From Williamsia sterculiae (GTDB taxonomy: Bacteria > Actinomycetota > Actinomycetes > Mycobacteriales > Mycobacteriaceae), in NCBI RefSeq assembly GCF_900156495.1, contig NZ_FTNT01000015.1:32039-96038 (forward strand): a stretch of 64,000 nucleotides of DNA. Direction: 5' to 3'. Within the stretch, counting starts at the first letter, position 1. Each line of letters starts with the position of its first letter. The position numbers and the translations under genes were made by a program. A model generated the notes under the pieces. The model was not told where the DNA came from. It ran no database searches and worked only from the letters and a program-made list of their open reading frames with translations. Of this stretch, positions 1 to 8,305 are shown piece by piece.

Positions 1-1
1 G

Positions 2-775
2 GAGTTCTTCCGTCACGGGGCCCAAGTCCTGATCGGTGACATCGACGACGCGTTGGCGACGCGGACGGCCAAGGAGATCGATCCGACGGGATCGGATGTC
101 ACGGCGATGCGTCTGGACGTCACCCGGGCCGACTCGCTGCGAGAATTCATCGACGCGGCGGAGGCGATGGGTGGTTTCGACGTACTCGTCAACAACGCGG
201 GGATCATGCCCACCGGGATGTTCCGCAACGAGTCACCGACGATGACCGAACGGATGCTTGCCATCAACCTCGATGCGGTCATCCGCGGCAGCAGGCAGTC
301 GGTGGATCTGTTCCTGCAGCGCGGAGCCGGGCATGTGGTCAACGTGGCCTCGCTGGCGGGTACGTTCGCGATCCCCGCGTTGGCGACGTATGGAGCGACC
401 AAGTCCGCGGTCATCAGCTTCACCGATGCGCTCTCGTTGGAGCTCGCGGGAACCGGTGTGGAAGCGACGGCCATTCTGCCGGGCATGATAAACACGGAGC
501 TGTCGGCAGGCGCGAATTACAAGCGGTGGTTGGCGCCCGCGATCGTCGCGGAACCCGAGGATGTGGCTGTGGCCATCGTCAGGGTCGTCACCACCGCGCA
601 CGGGGGACTGGTGTCGGTACCGCGACAGGCGGGGGCGACGATCAAAGTGTTGCAGAACATCCCGCGGCGTCCGCGTATCGCCATCGAACGGTTCGCGGGG
701 CTCGACACCGCGTTCGCACACGCTGACCATTCCGCGCGAGAGCGATACCACCGCCGGATCTCCGACCACGGATGA
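2..775 (+). CDS. SDR family oxidoreductase (5' end outside window)
   Basis: Short-chain dehydrogenase/reductase, a cytosolic NAD(P)-dependent oxidoreductase of unknown substrate. The reading frame is open from base 2, so the true start and the N-terminal glycine-rich cofactor motif lie upstream of the window; a TTG at 53 is internal. Visible family marks are the NNAG motif (VLVNNAG), the serine strand (NVASLAG) and the catalytic YxxxK (TYGATK), followed by a PG motif (LPGMINTEL). The C-terminus is arginine-rich. The stop overlaps the start of the next gene as ATGA, so the two are probably co-translated. The family is clear; the substrate is not. Confidence 0.9.
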   Translation, partial: EFFRHGAQVLIGDIDDALATRTAKEIDPTGSDVTAMRLDVTRADSLREFIDAAEAMGGFDVLVNNAGIMPTGMFRNESPTMTERMLAINLDAVIRGSRQSVDLFLQRGAGHVVNVASLAGTFAIPALATYGATKSAVISFTDALSLELAGTGVEATAILPGMINTELSAGANYKRWLAPAIVAEPEDVAVAIVRVVTTAHGGLVSVPRQAGATIKVLQNIPRRPRIAIERFAGLDTAFAHADHSARERYHRRISDHG

Positions 776-1740
776 GCGCGACGCGACAACCGCGCACGGG
801 TGAGGCCGCTGTCTCGGCCGTCGGCCGTGGTGGCCGATCGGACGCGACCAGAACGCCGGTGATCACGCAGTCGAAGGTGACGTTGGCATCAGTGGTCTCA
901 CGCGTACTCGCGGTCGGCAATCCGACGGGAGACCGCCCCACCGTCCTTCTCGTGCACGGCTTCACCGATTCCGCCGACACCTGGCGAGAGGTGCTGCGCC
1001 GACTCGGATCTCACGGTATCTACGCGGTCGCGCTCGACATGCCGCAGTTCGGACACGTCATCCGAACCCCGCCGGGACAGCTGTCGAAGCTCCACGACGC
1101 GTTCTTGTCTGCCGCGATCTCGCACTATGACACCGGTTGCGGCGCGGTGCTGGTCGGCAACTCACTGGGTGGGTGGGCGTCGATCCGGGCCGCGGCAGAC
1201 CCCGAACTACCGGTGTGCGCGGTTGTCGCCGTGAGTCCGGCGGGGCTGCGCACGCGTGGACTGGTCGGGGGGCTGGCCCACAGGGCGATACCGACCCATC
1301 TCGTGTCCCGACTACCGTGGCTGATCCCGTCTTCGTCGCTGTCGCAGTGGTTGTGGGCACACATCGTGGGTGCGCTCTACAACGTCGCCGTGCGACCGGG
1401 ACCATTGCCTCCCGGCACCTTGCGCCGGTACCGCGAACACGTCCAGCGCGGGGATCCTCGGTTGTGGCTGACCATCGGTGTCGAACTCATCGATGAGGTG
1501 ACCGCACCCAGCGCTTTACCCATCGCAGAACTGCGCAGACCACTACATCTGATCTGGGGCACCCGCGATCGTCTCGTCACCGCCTCCGGTGCGGTGACGG
1601 CGGCGCGTAGCAACCCGACGATGGTGACGACGGAGCTGCTGCGTGGGATCGGGCACTGCGCTCAACTCCAACGCCCCGACGTCGTCGTCGCTGCGATCCG
1701 CAACCAGCTGACCGTTCTCGCCGACCGCCACGTCACGTGA
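772..1740 (+). CDS. alpha/beta-fold hydrolase
   Basis: Cytosolic alpha/beta hydrolase, 322 aa, probably an esterase or lipase-like enzyme acting with the preceding SDR. The oxyanion strand reads LLVHGFTDSADTW, the nucleophile elbow is GNSLGG, the acid lies in the GTRDRLV segment and the histidine in GIGHCAQLQRPD, so the triad is complete. The first ~45 residues before the HG motif are polar and poorly structured. The ATG overlaps the SDR stop by 4 bp, which supports this start and an operon. The 3' end overlaps the convergent small gene by 8 bp. Substrate cannot be read from sequence. Confidence 0.88.
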   Translation: MSATRQPRTGEAAVSAVGRGGRSDATRTPVITQSKVTLASVVSRVLAVGNPTGDRPTVLLVHGFTDSADTWREVLRRLGSHGIYAVALDMPQFGHVIRTPPGQLSKLHDAFLSAAISHYDTGCGAVLVGNSLGGWASIRAAADPELPVCAVVAVSPAGLRTRGLVGGLAHRAIPTHLVSRLPWLIPSSSLSQWLWAHIVGALYNVAVRPGPLPPGTLRRYREHVQRGDPRLWLTIGVELIDEVTAPSALPIAELRRPLHLIWGTRDRLVTASGAVTAARSNPTMVTTELLRGIGHCAQLQRPDVVVAAIRNQLTVLADRHVT

Positions 1741-2041
1741 GTGCGGCGGCCAACCCAACCAGGGCGATGAGCACGAAGCCGAGGACACATGCACCCAGCA
1801 GGCTGAAACGTTCCCAGCCGCTGGGACCGAACTGATTGCCGTTGGTCAGAGCGGGAACATACGAGTCCGCGATGGGTTGCCACGCAAGGCCGTACGGCGT
1901 CGGCGTCCCGATCGAATACTGCTGACCCCAGGCGACCGTGAAGACGAACATCAGATGGAAATACCGGTAGTTGCACAGCAGCAGGCGACCATCGCCGAAC
2001 GCGATCTGCTTGTTGCGTCTGCCCCAGCCCCAGATCAGCAT
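1733..2041 (-). CDS. small putative membrane protein, unknown function
   Basis: 102-aa protein that I do not recognise. The C-terminus holds a clear hydrophobic helix (LLGACVLGFVLIALVGLAAAL). A second, weaker hydrophobic stretch lies near residues 20-40 (LLLCNYRYFHLMFVFTVAW), so one or two membrane spans are likely. Support for a real gene: an AGAAGGA ribosome-binding site about 9 nt before the ATG, GC-biased third positions, and fit between neighbours. It overlaps the hydrolase gene tail-to-tail by 8 bp. No catalytic motif is visible. Confidence 0.55.
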   Translation of the reverse strand: MLIWGWGRRNKQIAFGDGRLLLCNYRYFHLMFVFTVAWGQQYSIGTPTPYGLAWQPIADSYVPALTNGNQFGPSGWERFSLLGACVLGFVLIALVGLAAALT

Positions 2042-2171
2042 GGTGATGAATCCTTCTGACTCGCCCTCGAACGGCCGCGGCTACGACCACCACAGATGGT
2101 GCAGTCCGCGCAGTCCGCGATCAATGGGTAGAAGTACCCGTTTCCCTCGACGAGGGGTTGAGCCCACGTAC

Positions 2172-2930
2172 TCAGCGCTTGCGGCGTCCGCGTACCTCGA
2201 CCGCGCGGAAGTGCGTGATCACCCGCCAACGGTGGTCGATGACGTGCAGGGCGAGCCCGGCCGGCTGGGACTCGTTGATGATGCCGTCGTTCTCGAAGGG
2301 AAGGTTGAGCGTCGACGCGACACCCGGTGCGATGCAGACCCGCCTGCGGTAGTACCGGGTCACTGCGCCGGTGTGGGCGTGGCCGCACAGAAACGTGATG
2401 ATGTTGGAGTGCTTGACGATGAGCGCGCCGAGCCGCTCCACGCCCTGCATCCGGATGCTGTCCATGAACGGCATGTCGAGGGTGACCGGTGGGTGGTGGA
2501 CCGCAACGATCACCGGGACGTCCCCGGCGGCGGTGATCTCGGCGTCCATCCACTCGATGGTCTCGTCGGCGAGGTAGCCCTCGGGGCGACCGGGGATGGA
2601 ACTGTCGCAGCTGAGGATGAGCGCTCCGCCCACCGTCTGGGCGAAGTTGATGGGTCCGGCAGTGGGGTGCACGCCCAGTAGATCGCGGGAGAAGTTCTCT
2701 CGATTGTCGTGGTTGCCGGGGGCGATCAGCATGGGGATCGGCGTCTGGAGAACCGCAGCGGCCTCCATGTACTGACTCGGCGTGCCGGCGTCGGCGATGT
2801 CACCGGTCACCACCAGTGCATCTATCCCGTCGGCCCGATCGTTGAGGTAGTCCATCACGGCCTGTGCGCGGGCGCGGTGGTCCTTGCTGCCGTCGAAATG
2901 CAGGTCGCTGATATGGGCGACGACGAGCAC
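2172..2930 (-). CDS. calcineurin-like metallophosphoesterase
   Basis: 252-aa metallophosphoesterase of the CpdA/Icc-like class III cyclic-nucleotide phosphodiesterase group; cytosolic, dinuclear-metal dependent. The metal ligands appear in family order: DLH at residues 9-11, GDIAD, GNHDN, the later VHHPP histidine and the C-terminal GHAHTG. Start is GTG, with an AGGAG about 7 nt upstream. The substrate could be a cyclic nucleotide or another phosphodiester or phosphomonoester; sequence alone does not decide. It lies 131 bp downstream of ligD on the same strand, but that gap makes a shared transcript uncertain. Confidence 0.88.
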   Translation of the reverse strand: MLVVAHISDLHFDGSKDHRARAQAVMDYLNDRADGIDALVVTGDIADAGTPSQYMEAAAVLQTPIPMLIAPGNHDNRENFSRDLLGVHPTAGPINFAQTVGGALILSCDSSIPGRPEGYLADETIEWMDAEITAAGDVPVIVAVHHPPVTLDMPFMDSIRMQGVERLGALIVKHSNIITFLCGHAHTGAVTRYYRRRVCIAPGVASTLNLPFENDGIINESQPAGLALHVIDHRWRVITHFRAVEVRGRRKR

Positions 2931-3061
2931 GGGCTGCTCCTGTGTGGTGCGGCGGTGGGGCTGGTCGCGGTACCAGTCGTGCGAGGTGGGGTGGCTACCG
3001 CGCGGTGTCGTGTTCCGAATCTAGTCGGACATGGCCCGATGCGTGTGCGCGGAGGGTCTCG

Positions 3062-5431
3062 TCACAGGTCGCCGGGCAGTTTGTCGCGACGGATCCCGCG
3101 CCACACGGGATGGCGCAGGTGTCCCGATCCCGTCCAGTCCATGTAGCGCACGTCGCCCACCAGCTTGGGCAGCACCCAGACCGCGTCCTGTTCGATGGGC
3201 CGGTCGAGCTTGTCCACGAAGGGTGACGATCGGCGCCGGAGCGGTTCGAGTTCGTCGGCCAGTGCCCGCAACTGTCGTTCGGTGAACCCGGTACCGACCC
3301 GGCCCACGTACCGCAATCCGGTCGATTCCGGCAACCCGACGAGAAGTGACCCGATACCGTTGGTGCGGTTGCCCTTTCCGGGCCGCCAACCGCCGACTAT
3401 CACCTCGATGTCGCGCCAATTCTTGTGTTTGAGCCACGACGCCGACCGACGGCCCTGCTGGTAGACGGAGTCGCGGCGTTTGGCGACCGCACCCTCGTAA
3501 CCCTTCTCCCGACTGACTTCCGCTGCTCTGCCACCGGGGCCGGGGAGCAGCGGAGGGACCTGCACCGCGTTGTCACCGGTGAACAGCGGTGCGAGTTCGT
3601 CCAGCACCTGGCGGCGGCCCGACCACGGGGTGCGCAACAGCGATCTGCCGTTGAGAAAGAGCACGTCGAACAGCATGAGTTTGATCGTGCACTGTTCGCC
3701 GGTGGCGTTGCGGGCCGCGAGCAGCGAGAAGTTGGTGTGGCCCGAGGAATCCAGAGCCACGACCTCACCGTCGAGCACCACGTCGAGCAATCCGAGGTCG
3801 TCGACGATGCCGCCGAGTTCGGGGAACTCCGTGGTCATGTCGATGCCGGAGCGGGTGATCAACCGCAGCTTCCCATCGAGATATTCGACGATGAGCCGGT
3901 AGCCGTCCCACTTGCCCTCGAAGGCCCAGGCCTCGTCCGAGAGGTTCTCGATCGACTCCTCGGTGGCCAGCATGGGGCGTGGGTCGCGTAGCGAGTCGGG
4001 GGTGATGGGCCGCGGCTCGTCCGACATCAGATGGGCGAGCCAGTTCTTGTCCCCGGTCCTGATCAGCGCGTATCGACCCTGGATCCGGTCACCGCGTAGC
4101 CGCACGATGACCTCGTCCGGGCGCCATTTCTCCGTCTCGTAGGTGCCGCGGTCCCAGATCTCGACGTGACCGCCACCGTATTCACCCGCGGGGATGTCCC
4201 CGGCGAAGTCGGCGTAATCCATCGGGTGGTCCTCGGTCTGCACCGCCAACCGGTTCTGGCCGCTGTCGGCGGGAAGGTTCTTCGGCACCGCCCAGGAGAC
4301 GAGCACGCCGTCGCGTTCGAGGCGGAAGTCGTAGTGCAGTCGGCGAGCGTGGTGTTCCTGGATGACGAAGATCGGCCCGCGCTCGCGATCCGCACCCGCC
4401 GACTCGTTGTCGCCGAACGGCTCGGGTGTGCGGGCCTCGTCGCGTTTGCGCCGGTATTCGCTGAGATCGACCACCGGGCGGTCCGATTCGGTGACCGGCT
4501 CGTCGTCCGTCTCCGACCGGCCGGAACGGACGGGCGCCCGGTCGAGATCCGCGAGGAGATCGCCGTCGACCTCGACACGTTCCAACACCTCCGTGAACAG
4601 CAGCTGGCGGATATCGCTGCGCGCGAGCTCTTCCCAGGACCGCGGCGCGGCGGCCCACGGCTGCTCGCGACCGCGCAACGAGTAGGGGGCCAGCGTGGTC
4701 TTGGACGCGCTGTTCTGGCTCCAGTCGATGAAGACCTTGCCGGTACGCACCGCCCGGTTCATCACCGCGGTCACCGTCTCGGGATGTCGCGCGGCGAGCG
4801 ACATGGCGATCTGTTTCGCCACCGATCGCGCGCCGTCGGCGGAGACCGGCCGATCGAGGCCGGCGTATACGTGAATACCTTTGCTGCCGCTGGTCACCGG
4901 ATAGGACCGCAGACCCACCCCGTCGAGTAGATCGCGCACCATCACCGCGATCTCCGCACACCGGGACAGGTCAACTCCCGGCCCGGGGTCGAGGTCGAGG
5001 ACGATGCGGTCGGCGAGGCGGGGGACATCGGGACCGTCGACGTCGGCGGGGACGGCCCACTGGGGCACGTGCAGTTCGAGCGCACCCTGCTGGCCGAACC
5101 AGATCAGGTCGGCACGCTCACCGGCCAGAGGGTACGAGACGTTCCCGTCACGACCGGTGCTGCGGTGCGCTATCTCCACCCGATCTATCCACTCCGGCGT
5201 CCCTGCGGGCAGATTCTTCTCGAAGAACGGCTCGGAGTCGACACCGTCGGGCCAGCGCTTGCGGGTGACCGGCCGCCGGTGCACGTGCGGCAACAGCACC
5301 TCGGCGATCCGGTTGTAATAGTCGATGACCTCGGCTTTCCGGGTCCCGGTCGCGGGGTAGAGCACCTTGTCGAGGTTGGTGACCGCGATGCGATGACCGT
5401 CGACGTCAAGGGTGTTCCTGGTGGCACACAC
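3062..5431 (-). CDS. ligD: LigD: multidomain ATP-dependent DNA ligase of NHEJ
   Basis: 789-aa ligase of bacterial non-homologous end joining; with Ku it trims, fills and seals double-strand breaks. Domain order is polymerase, 3'-phosphoesterase, ligase, as in mycobacterial LigD. The polymerase metal-binding pair is D146 and D148 in LDLDPGPG; the phosphoesterase block carries HHARRLHYDFRLERDG and EDHPMDYADFAG; the ligase nucleophile is K507 in EGKWDGYR. Start is GTG at 5431 with a strong GGAGGAG 7 nt upstream. It is divergent from ku across a 138-bp gap that holds a 14-bp tandem duplication. Length is close to the family norm (about 760 aa) and all catalytic blocks are intact. Confidence 0.97.
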   Translation of the reverse strand: MCATRNTLDVDGHRIAVTNLDKVLYPATGTRKAEVIDYYNRIAEVLLPHVHRRPVTRKRWPDGVDSEPFFEKNLPAGTPEWIDRVEIAHRSTGRDGNVSYPLAGERADLIWFGQQGALELHVPQWAVPADVDGPDVPRLADRIVLDLDPGPGVDLSRCAEIAVMVRDLLDGVGLRSYPVTSGSKGIHVYAGLDRPVSADGARSVAKQIAMSLAARHPETVTAVMNRAVRTGKVFIDWSQNSASKTTLAPYSLRGREQPWAAAPRSWEELARSDIRQLLFTEVLERVEVDGDLLADLDRAPVRSGRSETDDEPVTESDRPVVDLSEYRRKRDEARTPEPFGDNESAGADRERGPIFVIQEHHARRLHYDFRLERDGVLVSWAVPKNLPADSGQNRLAVQTEDHPMDYADFAGDIPAGEYGGGHVEIWDRGTYETEKWRPDEVIVRLRGDRIQGRYALIRTGDKNWLAHLMSDEPRPITPDSLRDPRPMLATEESIENLSDEAWAFEGKWDGYRLIVEYLDGKLRLITRSGIDMTTEFPELGGIVDDLGLLDVVLDGEVVALDSSGHTNFSLLAARNATGEQCTIKLMLFDVLFLNGRSLLRTPWSGRRQVLDELAPLFTGDNAVQVPPLLPGPGGRAAEVSREKGYEGAVAKRRDSVYQQGRRSASWLKHKNWRDIEVIVGGWRPGKGNRTNGIGSLLVGLPESTGLRYVGRVGTGFTERQLRALADELEPLRRRSSPFVDKLDRPIEQDAVWVLPKLVGDVRYMDWTGSGHLRHPVWRGIRRDKLPGDL

Positions 5432-5444
5432 GCACCTGCTCCTC

Positions 5445-5472
5445 CCGCTCTGATCATGCCGCTCTGATCATG
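5445..5472. repeat. 14-bp tandem duplication between ligD and ku
   Basis: CCGCTCTGATCATG occurs twice without spacer (5445-5458 and 5459-5472), directly upstream of the ligD ribosome-binding site. Each unit contains the palindrome TGATCA. It may be a simple slippage product in the 5' untranslated region or duplicated operator half-sites for the divergent promoter. The sequence does not decide. Confidence 0.7.
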
Positions 5473-5569
5473 CTCGGACACCCCGGCCGCGGCCGACGCC
5501 GACGCACCCCACCGACTGTGTTTGTCGCAGGGGGCTGCGTCAAGCGCCTGTTACCTGCAAAATGAGGTG

Positions 5570-6571
5570 ATGCGGTCGATCTGGAAAGGTGATCTGAGCT
5601 TTGGCCTGGTCAACGTACCGGTCAAGGTCTACTCGGCGACGGAGAGTCACGACCGCCGGTCGCATCAGGTCGACTCCAAGGACGGCACCCGGATCCGGTA
5701 CCGCAAGGTTCGGGAGGGCACCGACGAGGAGGTCGAGTTCGCCGACATCGCCAACGCCTACGAGTCGGAGACCGGGCAGACCGTGGTGTTGTCCAAGGAT
5801 GACCTCGCCGGGCTGCCGGTGCAGCGCAGCCCCGAGATCTCCATCACCGAGTTCGTGCCCGTCGACGAGGTCGACCCCATCTTCTTCGACAAGCCCTATT
5901 ACCTGGAACCGGCGTCCAAGTCGCCCAAGGCCTATGTGCTGTTGCGTCAGGCACTGCAGGACACCGACCGACTGGCCATCGCGACCTTCACCTTGCGTAA
6001 CCGGACCAGACTCGCCGCACTGCGGGTGGTGGGAAACGTGATGACGTTGCAGACGCTGCTGTGGCCGGACGAGGTACGCAAGCCCGATTTCGGATTCCTG
6101 GACGACGACATCCCCATCCGGCCGCAGGAACTGAAGATGGCGTCGTCGCTCATCGATTCCATGGCAGCGGATTTCGATCCGGGGCAGTACGAGGACACCT
6201 ATCAGGAGGAGTTGGCCAAACTGATCGAGGCCAAGGCCGACGGTTCGGAGGCGTTCCCGACCGACGAGACCGACAGCGGTGACAGCGACGACGATTCCGA
6301 CGTCGCCGATCTGCTGGCCGCATTGCGCGCTTCGGTGAAGGACCGCGGGGGTGACGCCGAGGACTCCGACGACGGGGACTCCAACGGGGGGGAGTCCTCG
6401 TCCACGACCGAGAAGCCACCCGCCAAGAAGACCGCGACGAAAAAGGCGGCCGCGAAGAAGGCGCCGACCAAGAAGGCCGCCGCGAAGTCGTCGACGACGA
6501 AGACAGCGGCCAAGAAGACAGCGGCGAAGAAGACGCCGGCCAAGAAGGCCGCCGACCGCAAAGCGGGCTGA
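5570..6571 (+). CDS. ku: Ku: NHEJ DNA end-binding protein
   Basis: 333-aa bacterial Ku, a homodimeric ring that loads on DNA ends and recruits LigD. The ATG at 5570 is chosen because the family begins M-R-x-I-W (here MRSIWKGDLSFGLVNVPVKVY), although an upstream in-frame ATG exists at 5522; GAGG lies just before the start. The Ku core ends near residue 235. An acidic Asp/Ser-rich linker follows (about 240-290), then a Lys/Ala-rich tail of roughly 50 residues built from AAKK/TAKK repeats. Such basic tails in mycobacterial and Streptomyces Ku proteins help DNA binding. It is divergent from ligD, the classic pairing. Confidence 0.97.
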   Translation: MRSIWKGDLSFGLVNVPVKVYSATESHDRRSHQVDSKDGTRIRYRKVREGTDEEVEFADIANAYESETGQTVVLSKDDLAGLPVQRSPEISITEFVPVDEVDPIFFDKPYYLEPASKSPKAYVLLRQALQDTDRLAIATFTLRNRTRLAALRVVGNVMTLQTLLWPDEVRKPDFGFLDDDIPIRPQELKMASSLIDSMAADFDPGQYEDTYQEELAKLIEAKADGSEAFPTDETDSGDSDDDSDVADLLAALRASVKDRGGDAEDSDDGDSNGGESSSTTEKPPAKKTATKKAAAKKAPTKKAAAKSSTTKTAAKKTAAKKTPAKKAADRKAG

Positions 6572-6591
6572 CGCTCAGCTACGCCTGTCCA

Positions 6592-6642
6592 CTCCGTCCT
6601 TCATCCCGCTCCGTCCTTCATCCCGCTCCGTCCTTCATCCCG
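6592..6642. repeat. 17-bp tandem repeat, three perfect copies
   Basis: CTCCGTCCTTCATCCCG is repeated three times without interruption (6592-6608, 6609-6625, 6626-6642) in the convergent gap after ku. The third unit runs into the last codons and stop of the PanE-like gene. A possible polymorphic VNTR; no hairpin is evident. Confidence 0.85.
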
Positions 6643-7567
6643 GTCCATCACTGACCGCCGCCAACAGCGGGGTCACCACATCACTGATGGGCGTGGGTAT
6701 TCCGTGCTCCCGGCCGCGGCGCGCGATGACGTCGTTGCGGATCCGCCACTCGAGGGGGCGCCCGGCCTCGCGGTCGGCGAGGATCGACGTCCCCATGTCG
6801 GTCGGATAGGCGCGAAAGCTGTCGACGATCTCCTGCGGCACCGTGTCACCCAGCGTCGCCCCCTCCGCGCGAGCCACTGCCAAACACTCGTGCAGGTAGG
6901 ACAGGGACAGCGCAGCGATGTCGTCGCGGCGGAACACACCCGCGCGGCGCCCACTGAGCGCCATCAGCCCGGCGACCGCGTTCTGCAGCAGTTTCCGCCA
7001 CGCCACCGATGTGAAGTCGGCGTCGAGTTCGACGGCGCACCGCGATCCGCGCAGCGCCTCCGCGACGATCTGCGACGCCGACGAGTCGGGCAGCGTCAAC
7101 CGAGCGGCGCCGCGCAGCCACACCGATCCGTCCGGTTGTGTCTGCGCCGGAAACCAGACCACCGACGGCACCACCGGGCAACCGGCCACCAAGGGCGTCA
7201 CCATCGCCACCTGCTCCACACCGTTCTGCAGAACGCAGACGACGGTCTCCGGGTGACACAGGGTCGACAGCCACCCCGCCGCCGCATCGATCTGGGTCGA
7301 TTTCACCGCGAGGAAGACGATGTCGGCGGGGTGGGTCACCGCCGCGGGATCGGTGTCCACCGGACCGGGAACGATCACGTGCTCGCCATCGGCGCGCAGT
7401 TCCAGCCGAGCCCGCGCGGTACGCCCGTACAGGCGTGGAGCGGCGCCGGATTCGTACAACGCGGCCGCGACCGTGGTGCCGATCGCGCCGGGCCCGACCA
7501 CTGCAACAGAATTCACGTCCACTGATGTTGCCACGGTGGGACCGGTCACGTAGGCGAGCCCGGACAT
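6635..7567 (-). CDS. 2-dehydropantoate 2-reductase family oxidoreductase
   Basis: 310-aa member of the PanE/ApbA family. Family enzymes reduce 2-dehydropantoate to pantoate with NADPH, but many actinobacterial paralogues have other 2-oxo-acid substrates. The N-terminal Rossmann motif reads VAVVGPGAIG (residues 21-30), followed by VFLAVKSTQ and the LQNGV segment; the family lysine is in SVAWRKLLQNAVAG and the C-terminal domain ends with DREAGRPLEWRIRNDVI. The 20 residues before the Rossmann strand suggest the start may lie a little inside the ATG at 7567. The stop falls in the third copy of the 17-bp repeat. It is divergent from the TetR gene. Confidence 0.82.
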   Translation of the reverse strand: MSGLAYVTGPTVATSVDVNSVAVVGPGAIGTTVAAALYESGAAPRLYGRTARARLELRADGEHVIVPGPVDTDPAAVTHPADIVFLAVKSTQIDAAAGWLSTLCHPETVVCVLQNGVEQVAMVTPLVAGCPVVPSVVWFPAQTQPDGSVWLRGAARLTLPDSSASQIVAEALRGSRCAVELDADFTSVAWRKLLQNAVAGLMALSGRRAGVFRRDDIAALSLSYLHECLAVARAEGATLGDTVPQEIVDSFRAYPTDMGTSILADREAGRPLEWRIRNDVIARRGREHGIPTPISDVVTPLLAAVSDGPG

Positions 7568-7634
7568 GACCGGCCCCGCCGTATCCCTGCGATGTCCGGT
7601 GCCATGGCTCGACCGCGGATACGATCCGCATCAG

Positions 7635-7650
7635 TGGATCGGTCGATCAA
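7635..7650. promoter_or_regulatory. putative TetR operator (motif shared with 12120-12135)
   Basis: The minus strand reads TTGATCGACCGATCCA, an inverted repeat with arms GATCG around a 2-bp spacer. It sits 23 bp upstream of the chosen TetR start and matches the site at 12120-12135 in 14 of 16 positions. An autoregulatory operator is inferred. Confidence 0.45.
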
Positions 7651-7672
7651 CTTCGACGGAGAGGCGCGCCCC

Positions 7673-8305
7673 GTGGTGAGACTGAGTGTGCAGGAGCGTC
7701 GTCACGCGGCCGTGGTCAGTGCGTTGCGGGTGATCGCCGCCGACGGGGTCGAGGCGGCGACCACCCGTCGTATAGCCGACGAGGCAGGTGTGGCGCAGTC
7801 CAGTCTCTTCTACGCGTTCGACTCGCGTGACGACCTGCTCGAGGCCGTCGTCGAATACGGGATCGCCCAGGAGTTGGCCGCGATGGGCCGATGGCTCCAC
7901 GACCTCGCCGAGATAGACAAGACGACCGACGTCGACGCGTCGGTTCTCATCCGAACGGCTCTGGGCGCCTACGTCGAGAGCCTCGTCGCCGACCCCGACC
8001 GTGAGCACGCATTGGTCGCCCTCGCGCTCTACGCGCGTCGCACACCCGGACTGGAGCTCCTGTCGGCACGGCTGTACGCCGGTTACGACGACGTGGTGAT
8101 CCGCCTGCTCGACGAGTTGACCCGGATCACCGGTCGGAGGTGGTCGGTGCCCGGTGAGCGGTTGGCACCGATCACGGTCGCCCTCACCGACGGCATCACG
8201 CTGGCGCATCTGAACACCCGCGACAGCGCCCGTGTCGAGGCGATCCTGGACGGTGCCGTGGACCTGCTGACCGGTTATCTGGCAGGCACCGATGAACAGC
8301 ACTGA
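7673..8305 (+). CDS. TetR/AcrR family transcriptional regulator
   Basis: About 210 aa. The N-terminal helix-turn-helix is typical of TetR repressors: RRHAAVVSALRVIAADGVEAATTRRIADEAGVAQSSLFYAF in family terms, with the recognition helix AQSSLFYAF. The GTG at 7673 is chosen because GGAGAGG lies 8 nt upstream and because TetR proteins start just before this helix; in-frame ATGs at 7592 and 7604 would add an atypical 27-residue leader and would place the operator inside the coding region. Its 3' end overlaps the following MFS gene by 14 bp, so it probably controls that exporter. The ligand is unknown. Confidence 0.85.
   Translation: MVRLSVQERRHAAVVSALRVIAADGVEAATTRRIADEAGVAQSSLFYAFDSRDDLLEAVVEYGIAQELAAMGRWLHDLAEIDKTTDVDASVLIRTALGAYVESLVADPDREHALVALALYARRTPGLELLSARLYAGYDDVVIRLLDELTRITGRRWSVPGERLAPITVALTDGITLAHLNTRDSARVEAILDGAVDLLTGYLAGTDEQH

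Noticed and set aside
2042..2171. Small RNA or gene in the gap beside the phosphoesterase
   Set aside because: Only a 9-bp direct repeat (GCAGTCCGC) is visible; no ORF with SD or stable fold was found.
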